A stretch of DNA of 64,000 nt from the NCBI GenBank assembly GCA_019637695.1, contig JAHBVG010000026.1:1-64000 (forward strand). The letters are read 5' to 3'. Source of the DNA: Caldilineaceae bacterium (GTDB taxonomy: Bacteria; Chloroflexota; Anaerolineae; Caldilineales; Caldilineaceae). The notes below the pieces were generated by a model, which worked only from the letters and a program-made list of their open reading frames with translations, did not search any database and had not been told where the DNA came from. Made by a program: the position numbers and the translations under genes. This document shows, in pieces, positions 55,501-63,587 of the stretch. The stretch's first letter is position 1, and every line of letters begins with the position of its first letter.

Positions 55501-57968
55501 ACGGTGACATTGGCGATGCCAACATCCCCCGCGTTGAAGACCCCATCGTTGGCGATGTCCTCAAAGACCTTGTCGCCGATGATGCCGGCGCCCGTGGGCC
55601 GGTAGCCGAAATCGGCGGTTAAATATTGCTGATCGGTGGCCAGGTTGACCGTGTGGCGGTTGTCACACGTCATACAGGTCACACCCGGCTGGTCTGGGTC
55701 ACCACTCTGCACCGTCCCCGGCAGGGGCGCGCCGCTGTTCACTTCCACCACATAGGTCCCCGCCACCAGGCCAGGGAAGTAGTAGTTGCCATTGGCGTCG
55801 GTGGTGGTGGTGGCGAGGAGGGTTGTGCCATTGGCGGCAAAGAGCCGAACAGTGACGCCGGCAATGCCTTCCTCGCCGGCATCCTGCACGCCGTCGCCGT
55901 CCCAGTCGCGCCAGATCGTATCGCCGATCTTGCCGCCGGCCACCTGCACACAGGCCAGCGCGCCCGTAGTCTGACGGATGCTGTTCTGGATCACATCATA
56001 GGTGTTACAGTAGGAGCCAGGGCTGAGCGCCGGGCTTATCTGCGCCCTGAAGACCAGTTGTAGCTGGCTGCCGGCGTTGATGCCAGAGGGAACCGTAAAG
56101 ACGGGCACAGCCGGCGTCCCCCCTACGGTTGTCGAGCCTGTGACCAGCGCGCCGTTGACAGTGACGCTGCTCAGGCTGCTATAGGTAAAGCCTGTGGGCA
56201 GATACTCGTTAATACGCGTGGGGTTGCCGCTGGGGCCGCTGCCCACATTGCTGATGGTCAGGGTATAGGTCACCGTTCCCCCTGGCGCCACCCCACTGGG
56301 CGAAACGCTCTTGGTGGGAACCAGCAAGGGGACGAGACCAGAGATGGTCTTGTCTGAACTGGAGACGCTGATCTCATTCGAGGTGACATTGATTCTATTC
56401 TGCAGCATCCCGGACTGGTTCACGCGCACCGTCACCGTTGCGGAGAATGCCTGTCCCGGCTGCAACGTACCCACATTATTCCAGACCAGGGGATTGGGTC
56501 CACTGTTCTGAGCAGGAACAGCGCTGAGGAAGGTGACGCCCGATGGCAGGGTATCGCTCACCACCACGTTGTTCATGGTGAAGTTGCTCAGGTTGTATGC
56601 CTTCACCTGATATTGGATGATTTCGCCAGTGCGCACCAGGTCGCGGTTGGCGGGTTTGCCCACCATCAGACAGACGTTGCCTACCAGACTGTTGGGATCG
56701 TAGTAGCGCCAGATGTGGTCCTTGCCGTTGCTGTCGCCGCCAGCGTCGCCGCCGAAGGTATCCAGCAGAAACTCAGGACATCCCGAAGGGTTGACAATAC
56801 CAGCGGGGTTGTCAACCTTGATCTTGAGCCAGGCGAACTCTGGTTTCTGAAAAGTCAACTGGCCGTAGGCCCAACGAATGGCGTTGGGTGTGCCATTGCT
56901 CTGGCCGGTGGTCAGGGGCAGGGGATTGCCGGGGCTGAGCGCATAGCCTACATTGCTGGCGTCTGCACCGCGGGTGTAGGGCTGCACGGGCGGGTTAGCG
57001 CCGGGCGGATCGTCGGAAATTTGGCTGCCTGGGTAGCGGATACGCTGCCAGGGGCCCACCGTCTGCGTAGCCGTGTTAATACAGGCGGCATTTGGGGCCA
57101 TCGATCCCCCGGTACATGCCAGATAGGCGGGGTAGTTGAATTCCCAAGCGTAGCCGCTCTGCGGCCCAGCCACGGCATTGGCCAGCCCCCAGGGGGCGGT
57201 GCCACGGCCATTGCTATCGATAATGGGTGACGACGGGTAGGCAGGATTGGTGGTGCCGGCAATCCCAAAGCCGGCCATCTGCCAGGCATCCCAGGCGTTC
57301 ATGGGCGTACCCAAGAGTGTACGCAAGCCAACGGTATCCCCGCTGTTGTTGCGGATGGTGCCGCCCGTGTAGGTGCCGAAGGCCGTGGATGGATGGGTGG
57401 AATAGAAAATGCCCGTGTCGGCGTAGACACCGGGCAGCGTTCCCAGGTTGGCATTGGCGGCTGTTACAATCGGGCTGGTAACACCGAGGATGTTAGGGCC
57501 ACGGCTGATGCCGGTCAGGTTCACCGTCGGGCCACCCCCTGCGCCCACCGACGGCATGGGGGCCTGTCCCTGTGCGGCGACCCTGGTATAGCCACCGCTG
57601 CCGTCCGGGGCCACAAAGGCTGCATCCACCACTTGAATGCCGTTGGGAATATAAAAGGTGGTGTAGCCGCCCACACCCGTGGTCGTGCCGTTGTCCGGCA
57701 GGGCCTTGATGATCAGCCCTAGTTCATCCGTGGATTGCAGCAGCGGCGTTCCCGGTGTCCAACCGCCGGCAATGCGTGCATCGAGCATGGCCTGGGTTTC
57801 GGGATCAAAGAAAATATAGATGGCGCTGGCGTCCAGGTTGTGCGCGGACGCGGTGGGTATCTCTCCTCCGGGGATAAGCGTTGGAAAGAGGTTAAAAACC
57901 ATCGCAATCAGCAGGGCAAGATGGACCCCAATCGATCGCCTCGATTTTCGATGTAGGTTAAGGTGCAT
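49554..57968 (-). CDS. Giant secreted protein: DUF11, SdrD_B repeats, internal kelch-like propeller
   Basis: About 2,804 residues. The signal peptide ends near residue 42 (PTASAHN). A unique N-terminal region runs to about 435, then two DUF11-like domains (436-676). Three SdrD_B/Cna-B-type domains start near 678, 794 and 919 (IGDTIWRDWDGDGVQDAGEE pattern). A further DUF11-like domain begins near 1023. About 1223-1496 hold six kelch-like repeats of the type FWRYNVGSDTWTTLASTPAN. Seven more SdrD_B-like domains start near 1661-2336, several with calcium-loop-like D/N-rich stretches. A cadherin-like (Tandem-95) domain (about 2449-2543), DUF11 (2544-2690) and an Fn3-like end with tail GGVRLFLPRVSN follow. 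The ATG at 57966-57968 has GAGAGGA upstream. Likely a long fibrous surface protein. Confidence 0.88.
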   Translation of the reverse strand: MHLNLHRKSRRSIGVHLALLIAMVFNLFPTLIPGGEIPTASAHNLDASAIYIFFDPETQAMLDARIAGGWTPGTPLLQSTDELGLIIKALPDNGTTTGVGGYTTFYIPNGIQVVDAAFVAPDGSGGYTRVAAQGQAPMPSVGAGGGPTVNLTGISRGPNILGVTSPIVTAANANLGTLPGVYADTGIFYSTHPSTAFGTYTGGTIRNNSGDTVGLRTLLGTPMNAWDAWQMAGFGIAGTTNPAYPSSPIIDSNGRGTAPWGLANAVAGPQSGYAWEFNYPAYLACTGGSMAPNAACINTATQTVGPWQRIRYPGSQISDDPPGANPPVQPYTRGADASNVGYALSPGNPLPLTTGQSNGTPNAIRWAYGQLTFQKPEFAWLKIKVDNPAGIVNPSGCPEFLLDTFGGDAGGDSNGKDHIWRYYDPNSLVGNVCLMVGKPANRDLVRTGEIIQYQVKAYNLSNFTMNNVVVSDTLPSGVTFLSAVPAQNSGPNPLVWNNVGTLQPGQAFSATVTVRVNQSGMLQNRINVTSNEISVSSSDKTISGLVPLLVPTKSVSPSGVAPGGTVTYTLTISNVGSGPSGNPTRINEYLPTGFTYSSLSSVTVNGALVTGSTTVGGTPAVPVFTVPSGINAGSQLQLVFRAQISPALSPGSYCNTYDVIQNSIRQTTGALACVQVAGGKIGDTIWRDWDGDGVQDAGEEGIAGVTVRLFAANGTTLLATTTTDANGNYYFPGLVAGTYVVEVNSGAPLPGTVQSGDPDQPGVTCMTCDNRHTVNLATDQQYLTADFGYRPTGAGIIGDKVFEDIANDGVFNAGDVGIANVTVWLYEDGNNNGVIDAGDALVATTQSNGSGDYFFNNLATGFNYLVRVDRTDSDIQAFFNIKYGANTPFQLSTPEIIASPNLTGSDLDNDFGFWRTAPSSIGDQVFIDNNGNGIYDSGDAPLANITVTLLRDGEPFRTTVSGPDGSYLFNNLGPGNYTVVVDTADPDLPLNLFASVEQFEVMLTAGQNYLDADFPFTPRLTKTVNTASATAGTVLTFTLKPVYPTTDLLENVRVIDPLPTGTTYVAGSANAGGVFGAYMPLAAENGEDLEGGPLGTTALRSSFTVTPTFVNLGGVVTVTQRITSSVAVTTVTPTELVVNGGVGVCTGPTPASANLSANTGQNFTWTCTLSSTGEYVFSAGAENVLGTYSWPEATSRSVLAAPHGGPNVVTWNLGTNIPGVPGETIVSGYTPGVYALAGANKRDFSKYGTTSGAWTARAQTTNGTEKGGALTNAGSGILYASEGNANRFFRYNITTDTWTALANASDNFNEGGGIQYLNVRGTEYVYAVLGNSNRFRRYNIATNTWTVLAVTPANVKQGGAITTDGTNLYVLQGDGKTGFWRYNVGSDTWTTLASTPANVKWGGALTRVGNFIYAFRGDGKRDFWRYDIANNTWSALALAPGNVGDGGALTTDGAFIYALQGKTKAFWRYTIATNTWTVLAAANFPSNVGQGGSLVYDAGVNPQGRFTTLTALPSLAATGDQVTIELRLQSTAAVTNVVASSLTITPTGGASCSVLTGPVLVTADNNATNIGDDVRYRWVCTVAGSTTPSSLRFSASGTGAGPTAFPAAISRSVLVSPILSFRATVTGSPPPVIRNTGLLVIVSSAPNTFPSNTTQTGTTGSIGDRVWNDTDGNGIQNVGEAGLAGVRVYIDSNNNGVWDVGEPNAITDALGAYRIFNLGAGTYIVRTDPSTYPAGYIPTTSQVLSVNLASGQQFDDADFGLKPAGTGRIGDTIWLDANNNGIQDAGELGIRNITVTLQIDINGVWTTLSSTTTDASGKYTFTGLIADNYRVTVNTSSQITSPYASGTFSLGSVMTPTYDLDGVGTPHVALVTLATDSTVVDTVDFGYNWSGSIGDYVWWDDNLNGVQDEAANRGIFNARVQLYFDKDGDGVLDLVAGDFEILRVFTNANGYYLIPNLPPGKYIVDVYEDSLVTNGVRDVVPTTADNIPVTLAPGNMSFMNADFGYFVGARIESLVFWDEDSNGLFEGAEQRLAGVTVTVTGTDTLGNPVTRTGVSSSTGNVVFLIPPGDYTISYNPAQVTSLYPALGTQTTPTSFSFTAIAGEDGWQRFDFGVDNTGAIGDRVWNDANNNGVQETGESGLGGVTVSLYRDNNNNGVLDGGDTFLAAQVTSGTGNYLFTGLPDGNYITVVNTATLPAGFVQTFDNFGALDHTGKATLSGGNTVLTVDFGYRAATTVYTISGRVYNDQNNNGDWNTGEPGFPGVDVTVICTQLGTVSVQTDANGNWSVAGIPQGAVCSVLDADENDLPRNDYAATETPSTPFTVNGNITDLDFGYNQRPGSISGTVCVSPSGLLGVGPCDDGNETPLQGITVTLTYAGDDGILGTADDATLTATTSITGFYSFSNLEPGLYRIAQTVLPNYSSLGDRDGGNPNVISPVNLTLGQNRTGQNFEVALNIEARDDSYTTSVNTPITATVSVNDTYPPGSTFITTTVPSNGTVNSFNPTDGTFTYTPNPGFTGTDSFTYQVCLPAPNQTICDTATVTIRILDTSFVVTKTLNTPSPVRTGETISFTIRITNTGNVTLTTLPLRDTYTTFFLAYVGATPLSDDNVSDGSIDWSDLTAPAPNGFGVDLAPGAAFSVVVNFIAIADTTGQPGSVTTNTALVTGAFYDADGPGGLPPQGPLPDRSATATVGVIAPTSVLLADYGVTAGEAVVDVNWQTVDESNIAYFDLYRIEAEASTLVATISAERAGQSGGQGYTYTDSGVIVNVWYSYRLDLVQLDGSVLSMELGSVYTGGVRLFLPRVSN

Positions 57969-58140
57969 AAAATCCTCTCTTATCATCTCTTCATTTGCAG
58001 ACAACTCTATTCCACATTTAAATCTTGCTTTCGATTATCATTATATATATATACTCTTACATCTATTGTTACAATAGGATGACAATTATTGAGATCCAAC
58101 CGAGATGTTCTGGGGGTGAGCCAGAATCTTGAATGAGTAA

Positions 58141-58191
58141 CACTACAAACAGGAGCGCCCTGGCGACGCCAGGGCGCTCCTGTTTGTAGTG
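58141..58191. terminator. Perfect 25-pair hairpin between the two large surface-protein genes
   Basis: CACTACAAACAGGAGCGCCC-TGGCG is exactly mirrored around one central base at 58166. It lies 39 bases after the stop of the 58230 gene. T-rich stretches within the stem ends allow terminator function in both directions, though no clean T tract follows. Confidence 0.82.
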
Positions 58192-58229
58192 AGGCAAAAG
58201 ATCCGCTCTACGGGTCATCGCCCCGATGG

Positions 58230-61200
58230 TTACCGGGTTACGCCGGGCAGGAAGATACGGATCCCACCGGTGTAGACGCGCCCGATACCCATGCTGACAA
58301 TCGAACCATCTGGACCGAAGACTTTGAGTTGATACTCATACCAGGTGTCGTTCACGACATTGGTGTCTTCGTAGGTGTAGGTAGCGCCTGTCGGCTGGCC
58401 GGTATGGACAGCCTGGATAGTCTCCAGCAACAGGCTTTGTTCTCCTTCAATGCGATAAAGCTCAAAGAAGGCGATGTTGCTTTCTGTGGTCGTCTCCCAG
58501 TGGACCCGAACAATCGCCGGGCTGTTGCCCGCTACATCCGACTGCCCAGCCACATGGACAACCCCATAGTTCACGACGTTGGCCGCCGTGGGCCCCAGGA
58601 TCTCCACGGTGTCGTTGGCCGATTTCGGCGACAGCGGACCCTGCGGCGGCACACCACCTGGTCCGTCGGGATCGTAAGTTCCGCCGGAGACCGTGGCCGT
58701 GTTGACGGTAGGCGTCCCCAATGTGTCCGCTACGGCGATGAAGTTGACTCTCACACTGAACGATTGACCTGGCCCCAGATCCTGGCCGAAGCCGGTCGGC
58801 GCCGGGGCGGTGAGATCGCTCCAGTTGATCACGCCATCGCTGATGTTATCGTTTGAAAACGGTGTCGCCCCCACGTAGGAAAGATAGGCCGTCTGATAGG
58901 TGTCGGTCATGGGCAGTGTTGTAATGGTAACATTGCCCGTGTTGGTGATGCGGATGGTGAAGCTGATCAGCTCCCCGGTGCGCACGGGTTCGGGCGAATT
59001 CAGCGTCTTGCTGATCTGATAGTCCGGCAGCAAGGGAACAAAGCCGCCATCCACATCCCGGTTATCGACGCCAGCGGTCAGCGTGGCCGGCGCGTGGCCT
59101 GTGCTGCTGATGAAATCGCTGTCGGTAGTGTCGCTGCCGACATTGGCCGGGCTATAGGCGTAGCCGTAGAGCGGGCCGCCTGGCGCGAAGTTGCTGGGGT
59201 CAATCTCAACCTGGTAGGTGCCGGGAGGCAGGTTGCTGAACAGATAGCTGCCATTGGCATCGGTGCTGGTCGAGTCGAGAAAATCGTTGTTGCTGTCGTA
59301 GAGATTCAACTCAACACCGGGTATACCAGGCTCACCACCATTCTGAACCCCGTTGCCATTCGTATCGCGCCAGATAAAATCGCCAATACTGCGGGTTACA
59401 TAGGCCCCAGCGTCCCAGCGCAGATCCGTCTGCCCAGAGACAAGGGTGATCAAGGTGGTGAAGCCGTTGAGCGAGTTGGCGTCGCTATCTTTTGTGTCGT
59501 CGCCACCCTGATCGCGCTGTGTAAAGACATAGCCGCTGGGCAGTGAGAAGTTGACGAAGTAGCTTCCTGGCGTCAATCCGCTGAAGAGATAGAGACCTGT
59601 AGAGGTTGTCACCTTTGTATCGAGTACCGTACTCAGGCTGGCATTCCACAGGCGCACAGTCGCCCCGCTAATGCCGCCCTCTCCCCCATCCTGGATACCG
59701 TTGCGGTTCAGGTCATTCCATACAAAGTCGCCCAGGCTGGCCGTGCGATATATGCCCGCATCCCAGGTCAGATCGATCTCGCCGGAGACGAGCGTGGTCT
59801 GTATGGTGCGGCCCGTTGTGGGATTCGCATCACTGTCGACTGCCGTGTTGCTTCCCTGATTCTGCAAGGTGAAGCTATAACCCGATGGTAGCGTGAAGCC
59901 GACGGAGAAGTTGCCCCCCACCTGTGCCGTAGGAATCGTGAAACTGTAAAGGCCAGAAGCACTCGTAGTAGTGGTGCTGATCGGGTTGTTGCTGCTGTTA
60001 TAGAGGGTGACCGTGACATTGGAGATGCCCAGCTCGCCCCCATCCTGGATGCCGTTGCCGTTCATGTCTTCCCACACACGGTCGCCGATCACAGCCGGGA
60101 AGACCGTCTGTACGTAGAAACCGCCATCAACGCTCAGATTGTCCACATTGGCGGTGACGATTTGGGCCGGCGCCCGCCCGGTAGCGCTGTTGAAATCGCT
60201 ATCGATCTCGTCGTTGCTGCCCACGTGGGCTGGGCTATAGAGATAGCCATTCAGCGCGCCGCCAGTGGTAAAGTTACTCGGCGCGATCTGCACTTCGTAG
60301 TTGCCCACGGCCAGACTCGTGAAGTAATAGCGCCCGCTACTATCGGTGGTTGTCGTACCAACCAGTGCGTTGCTGTTGTCGTACAGATTCAGCACGACAT
60401 TGGCAATGCCCACTTCGCCAGCGTCCTGAATACCGTCCTGATCGGTGTCCCCCCAGATGAAGTCACCGATACGCGCGCCGCCTGCGCCGCCTCCGGCCAC
60501 ATAGCCAAAATCTGCCTCGAGATAACTCTCCCCTTCATCGAGACTAATGACAGAGGTCGGGTTGTTGAAGGTGGTGATGGATAGCCCCGTCGGCGTGATG
60601 GTGGATTCTTCCACGTGGACGAAGTAATCGTTCGGCGGCAGGTCCTGGAAGAGATAGCGGCCACCGCCAGACGTGGTCTGCGTTCCCACCAGTGTATCCT
60701 GAGCAGCGTTGAAGATGCCGTCGCCGTTGTCCCTGTAGAGGCGCACCTGCACCCCGTTGATGCCCGGCTCACCCGCATCCTGCACACCGTCGCCGTTGAG
60801 ATCGTGCCACACAAAGTCGCCGATCTCACCAGGGCAGACGCCCGGTTCCGCATAGATGGTATTCGAGCCGAGCTTGCTGGGCGAGGCATGAATATAGGGC
60901 ACTTCTAGAGAGCCAAAGCCGGCTGCGCCAAAGGCTGCGCTGGCGATCTTCACCTCGTAGATTACATCGTAGATCCAGTTAGGATAGGTGGCGTTGGGCG
61001 CATAGAACTGGTTGGTGGCCGGGGAGTTCACCAGCAGGTTTGTCCCTCCTGCCGAACAGTTGCCGCCGGAGCAGTAACCTGTTGAGTTCAAGCTGTACTC
61101 AATAGATGTGCCCCATTGCAAGATGTTGGCCGCAGAGCCGATGTTGATCTTACCCTCGCCGCCGCTTACACCCAACGCAGCATAGTCAGAGGGCGTGCCG

Positions 61201-62936
61201 GTCTTGGTCGAGATATAGTCTAGCTTGAAGTCCAGAACCCTCGTGCCATTGGCATCATAGCCGTAGAACTGAGCATGGTCCGAGCCGACCAACTGGCTGT
61301 ACGTATGGCCGCCGGGCCAACCCACGGCATTGGTGCCATAGGTGTTATCGACAAAATCTTTGTCAATCGCCAACACCATGTAGATGTCGCCTGCCTGCTG
61401 GTAGAAGGTCGCCAGCTTGCCAAAGAGGACGCCATTGGCGTTATAGCAGACTTCTGTCGCATCGGGCGAAAGCGTATAGATCGAGTCGTACTTGCCGTCA
61501 ATCACCGGCGGCGCGTTGACAAAGACCTCGGTGCGGTCCGTAGCCGTGCCAAAGAAGGCCGCATTGGTGGTCAACGTGGCCTTGATCACGGTCTGATCCA
61601 CGGTGCCCGCGGTCGCGCCCACCGGCACGGTGACCTGCGCCACGAGATGATAGATACCGCCGCCGCTAATACAGACCGGGTTGGAGACTGGCGGCTCGTT
61701 GGGGTTGCTGGTCTCGTGGACGCCATTGGCGTTGAGATCGTGCCAGAGTTGGACCGTCCACCCCTGGCTGGAAGTGCCCGTCACGTTGACACAGATCTGG
61801 TTGGCGCTGTTGTTGGTGATCGAGTGTCCATAGAACAGGGTGGTGCCCGGGGTGGCAAACTGGCTGTTGCTGGGAGCGACCCGAATCAGCGAGCCAATCC
61901 GCGTCCGATCGGTTGCGGAAGTGGTGATCGCCCCCGCTGTAGCCGTGACCGTCGTCATGTCCAGGACACCGGGCTGCGTGCCAGGCGGTATGTCAATCTG
62001 CACCAGTAGTGGATAATCGGTATTGTCCACGACGTTCAGGCTTGCGATCGGCCCTTCGCCGCCGTCCACCTGTCCATTGTTGTTGATGTCGTGGTAAACG
62101 CGCGTGGTCCACCCCTGGCTGGAGACAGCGCTGAGGTTGACGCTGCCGTTGAAGCTGGCAACAGAGAGAGTGTGGGTGTAGGTCTTGGTCTGCCCGGCGA
62201 TGCTTTCGGCGCTGTTGTCCGGCGACAGCACCAACGCGCTGGAGTAACAGATCTCCAACTTGGGTCGCTGAGCAGCAGTCCCATCATCGCTGCTGCGGAA
62301 GCGAACTTCCGATTTGGGATTGGTGACAGACGACTCTAATAACACGCCAAAGTTGGTGGCCGGATTGCTGATCCAGGGACCGACCAACGGCGTGATATCC
62401 CAGTTTGCCCAGAAATTCTTCATGTCCTTGATAAAGACCGCAGAGCTGACCGTGGCCGCGTTGTAATCGCCGCCAAGGTTGGTCCACAAGAGATTCTGCG
62501 CCCGGTTGCGCGCCTTCCAGGTCACCTCGCTTTCCGTCCACGAATTGGTGATCTGGTGTGTAGCAATGGTCATGTTGCCATCGCGCACCTCTTTCACATA
62601 GAGCGAAAGCACCGCGCTGCTCACGGTGGCATTGGCAGGAATCGCCGACAGATCGAACTCTAGCAGGGTACGATTGAGCTTGCCTGTCTCACTCTTGACC
62701 CGCAGTTCGGTATCACCGCCCCGCTTTTCATCCTGGTTGTCCTGTCTAATATAGGAATCTTTGCCAGGTGTAGGCCCAGGTTGTAGAACAAGACAGGTAA
62801 GCGAAGAAGTGGCGGCCGATGCCTGGTTGGCTGCCGGATGAAATGCAGAGCTTGCAAATCCAACCATACCGATCAAGAAAACTGTCATTGCTAATTGCAG
62901 ATATTTCGCAATCCATCCCATCTTGATCCGCTTCAT
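58230..62936 (-). CDS. Large secreted protein: DNRLRE domain, SdrD_B repeats, DUF11
   Basis: About 1,568 residues. The signal peptide ends near ANQASA (about residue 43). Residues about 50-235 are a DNRLRE/CBM96-like beta domain (DSYIRQDNQDEKRGGDTELR, then LLEFDLSAIPANATVSSAVL). Two related domains with WTTRVYHDINNNGQVDGGE and WTVQLWHDLNANGVHETSN follow, and then a unique region around 430-690. Five SdrD_B domains start near 704, 820, 952, 1069 and 1184 (IGDFVWHDLNGDGVQDAGEP pattern). The end is DUF11 (about 1302-1445), an Fn3-like part (FELYRIEGEQS) and the tail GGIRIFLPGVTR. The ATG at 62934-62936 has AGGAG upstream. Probably a cell-surface or sheath protein; binding partner unknown. Confidence 0.88.
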   Translation of the reverse strand: MKRIKMGWIAKYLQLAMTVFLIGMVGFASSAFHPAANQASAATSSLTCLVLQPGPTPGKDSYIRQDNQDEKRGGDTELRVKSETGKLNRTLLEFDLSAIPANATVSSAVLSLYVKEVRDGNMTIATHQITNSWTESEVTWKARNRAQNLLWTNLGGDYNAATVSSAVFIKDMKNFWANWDITPLVGPWISNPATNFGVLLESSVTNPKSEVRFRSSDDGTAAQRPKLEICYSSALVLSPDNSAESIAGQTKTYTHTLSVASFNGSVNLSAVSSQGWTTRVYHDINNNGQVDGGEGPIASLNVVDNTDYPLLVQIDIPPGTQPGVLDMTTVTATAGAITTSATDRTRIGSLIRVAPSNSQFATPGTTLFYGHSITNNSANQICVNVTGTSSQGWTVQLWHDLNANGVHETSNPNEPPVSNPVCISGGGIYHLVAQVTVPVGATAGTVDQTVIKATLTTNAAFFGTATDRTEVFVNAPPVIDGKYDSIYTLSPDATEVCYNANGVLFGKLATFYQQAGDIYMVLAIDKDFVDNTYGTNAVGWPGGHTYSQLVGSDHAQFYGYDANGTRVLDFKLDYISTKTGTPSDYAALGVSGGEGKINIGSAANILQWGTSIEYSLNSTGYCSGGNCSAGGTNLLVNSPATNQFYAPNATYPNWIYDVIYEVKIASAAFGAAGFGSLEVPYIHASPSKLGSNTIYAEPGVCPGEIGDFVWHDLNGDGVQDAGEPGINGVQVRLYRDNGDGIFNAAQDTLVGTQTTSGGGRYLFQDLPPNDYFVHVEESTITPTGLSITTFNNPTSVISLDEGESYLEADFGYVAGGGAGGARIGDFIWGDTDQDGIQDAGEVGIANVVLNLYDNSNALVGTTTTDSSGRYYFTSLAVGNYEVQIAPSNFTTGGALNGYLYSPAHVGSNDEIDSDFNSATGRAPAQIVTANVDNLSVDGGFYVQTVFPAVIGDRVWEDMNGNGIQDGGELGISNVTVTLYNSSNNPISTTTTSASGLYSFTIPTAQVGGNFSVGFTLPSGYSFTLQNQGSNTAVDSDANPTTGRTIQTTLVSGEIDLTWDAGIYRTASLGDFVWNDLNRNGIQDGGEGGISGATVRLWNASLSTVLDTKVTTSTGLYLFSGLTPGSYFVNFSLPSGYVFTQRDQGGDDTKDSDANSLNGFTTLITLVSGQTDLRWDAGAYVTRSIGDFIWRDTNGNGVQNGGEPGIPGVELNLYDSNNDFLDSTSTDANGSYLFSNLPPGTYQVEIDPSNFAPGGPLYGYAYSPANVGSDTTDSDFISSTGHAPATLTAGVDNRDVDGGFVPLLPDYQISKTLNSPEPVRTGELISFTIRITNTGNVTITTLPMTDTYQTAYLSYVGATPFSNDNISDGVINWSDLTAPAPTGFGQDLGPGQSFSVRVNFIAVADTLGTPTVNTATVSGGTYDPDGPGGVPPQGPLSPKSANDTVEILGPTAANVVNYGVVHVAGQSDVAGNSPAIVRVHWETTTESNIAFFELYRIEGEQSLLLETIQAVHTGQPTGATYTYEDTNVVNDTWYEYQLKVFGPDGSIVSMGIGRVYTGGIRIFLPGVTR

Positions 62937-63297
62937 AGTGTGGCTCCTGGGTAAATGGTTAATTACATGCGCCGACACTGTTGCAAGTGTTGTCTCACTC
63001 TGTATGCGCACGACATACCAAAGCAAGCCCAACTTCTGACATTGAGGTGCGACATGTGGTCTATAGGAATTATAGTCTATTGTGAAATTCTGTTTTGTTA
63101 CACTTTGCTGACAGTATTGCTTAGAGTGGCGTAACTGCCAGGCATTGCTCTAGCCAGGCCCTCTGCTCCGGGCGGGTCACGGCTCCATCCCTGGCGAACT
63201 AAAATTGCCTCAGCCCTCAATTTGGTGAGGAAGTCTGGAGACTGCTATAATCAGCGACACAGTACATAGCAATCTTTTGGCACAAAAAAGGAACCTT
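62937..63297. other. Divergent intergenic region before secG
   Basis: No gene is seen in these 361 bases. On the minus strand TATAAT (63069-63074) could be a -10 box for the surface-protein gene, without a good -35. At 63149-63180 GCTCTAGCCAGG and GGGTCACGG recur from the inverted repeat near 38398-38455. The secG promoter is described separately. Confidence 0.55.
63222..63251 (+). promoter_or_regulatory. Probable secG promoter
   Basis: TTGGTG (63222-63227), 18 bases, TATAAT (63246-63251), with the secG ATG 46 bases further on. The -10 box is perfect and the -35 weak. Confidence 0.6.
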
Positions 63298-63516
63298 ATG
63301 GATACATTTTTAATGCTTGCCACCATTATCGTCTCCATCACGCTGATCGGCGTTGTCTTGCTGCAAGGGCAGAATAGTGGGTTGGGCAGCGCGTTTGGCG
63401 GCGATTCCAGCATTTATCGCACCCGCCGCGGCGTCGAGAAGACGCTCTTCAACCTGACAGTGACCCTGGGTTCAATCTTCCTACTGATGAGCCTGATCAC
63501 GGTTGCCATCCAGTAG
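63298..63516 (+). CDS. secG: Preprotein translocase subunit SecG
   Basis: A 72-residue membrane protein of the SecYEG channel. Two hydrophobic helices (TFLMLATIIVSITLIGVVLL and NLTVTLGSIFLLMSLITVAI) flank the conserved loop LLQGQNSGLGSAFGGDSSIY, matching the family. The loop is followed by RTRRGVEKTL. I use the ATG at 63298 with AAGGAA just upstream rather than the TTG at 63277. It would serve export of the signal-peptide-bearing proteins encoded next to it, although that neighbourhood may be chance. Confidence 0.93.
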   Translation: MDTFLMLATIIVSITLIGVVLLQGQNSGLGSAFGGDSSIYRTRRGVEKTLFNLTVTLGSIFLLMSLITVAIQ

Positions 63517-63587
63517 GCATCAGGCCCTTATAGCCAATATGGCTGTTCGACGCTGTTTGTGATCCACGGCGTCGCCTCTTAGATGCA

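Noticed and set aside
49554-62936. LPxTG or type IX sorting domain in the surface proteins
   Set aside because: No LPxTG, no C-terminal membrane helix with basic tail, and the ends do not resemble the type IX C-terminal domain.
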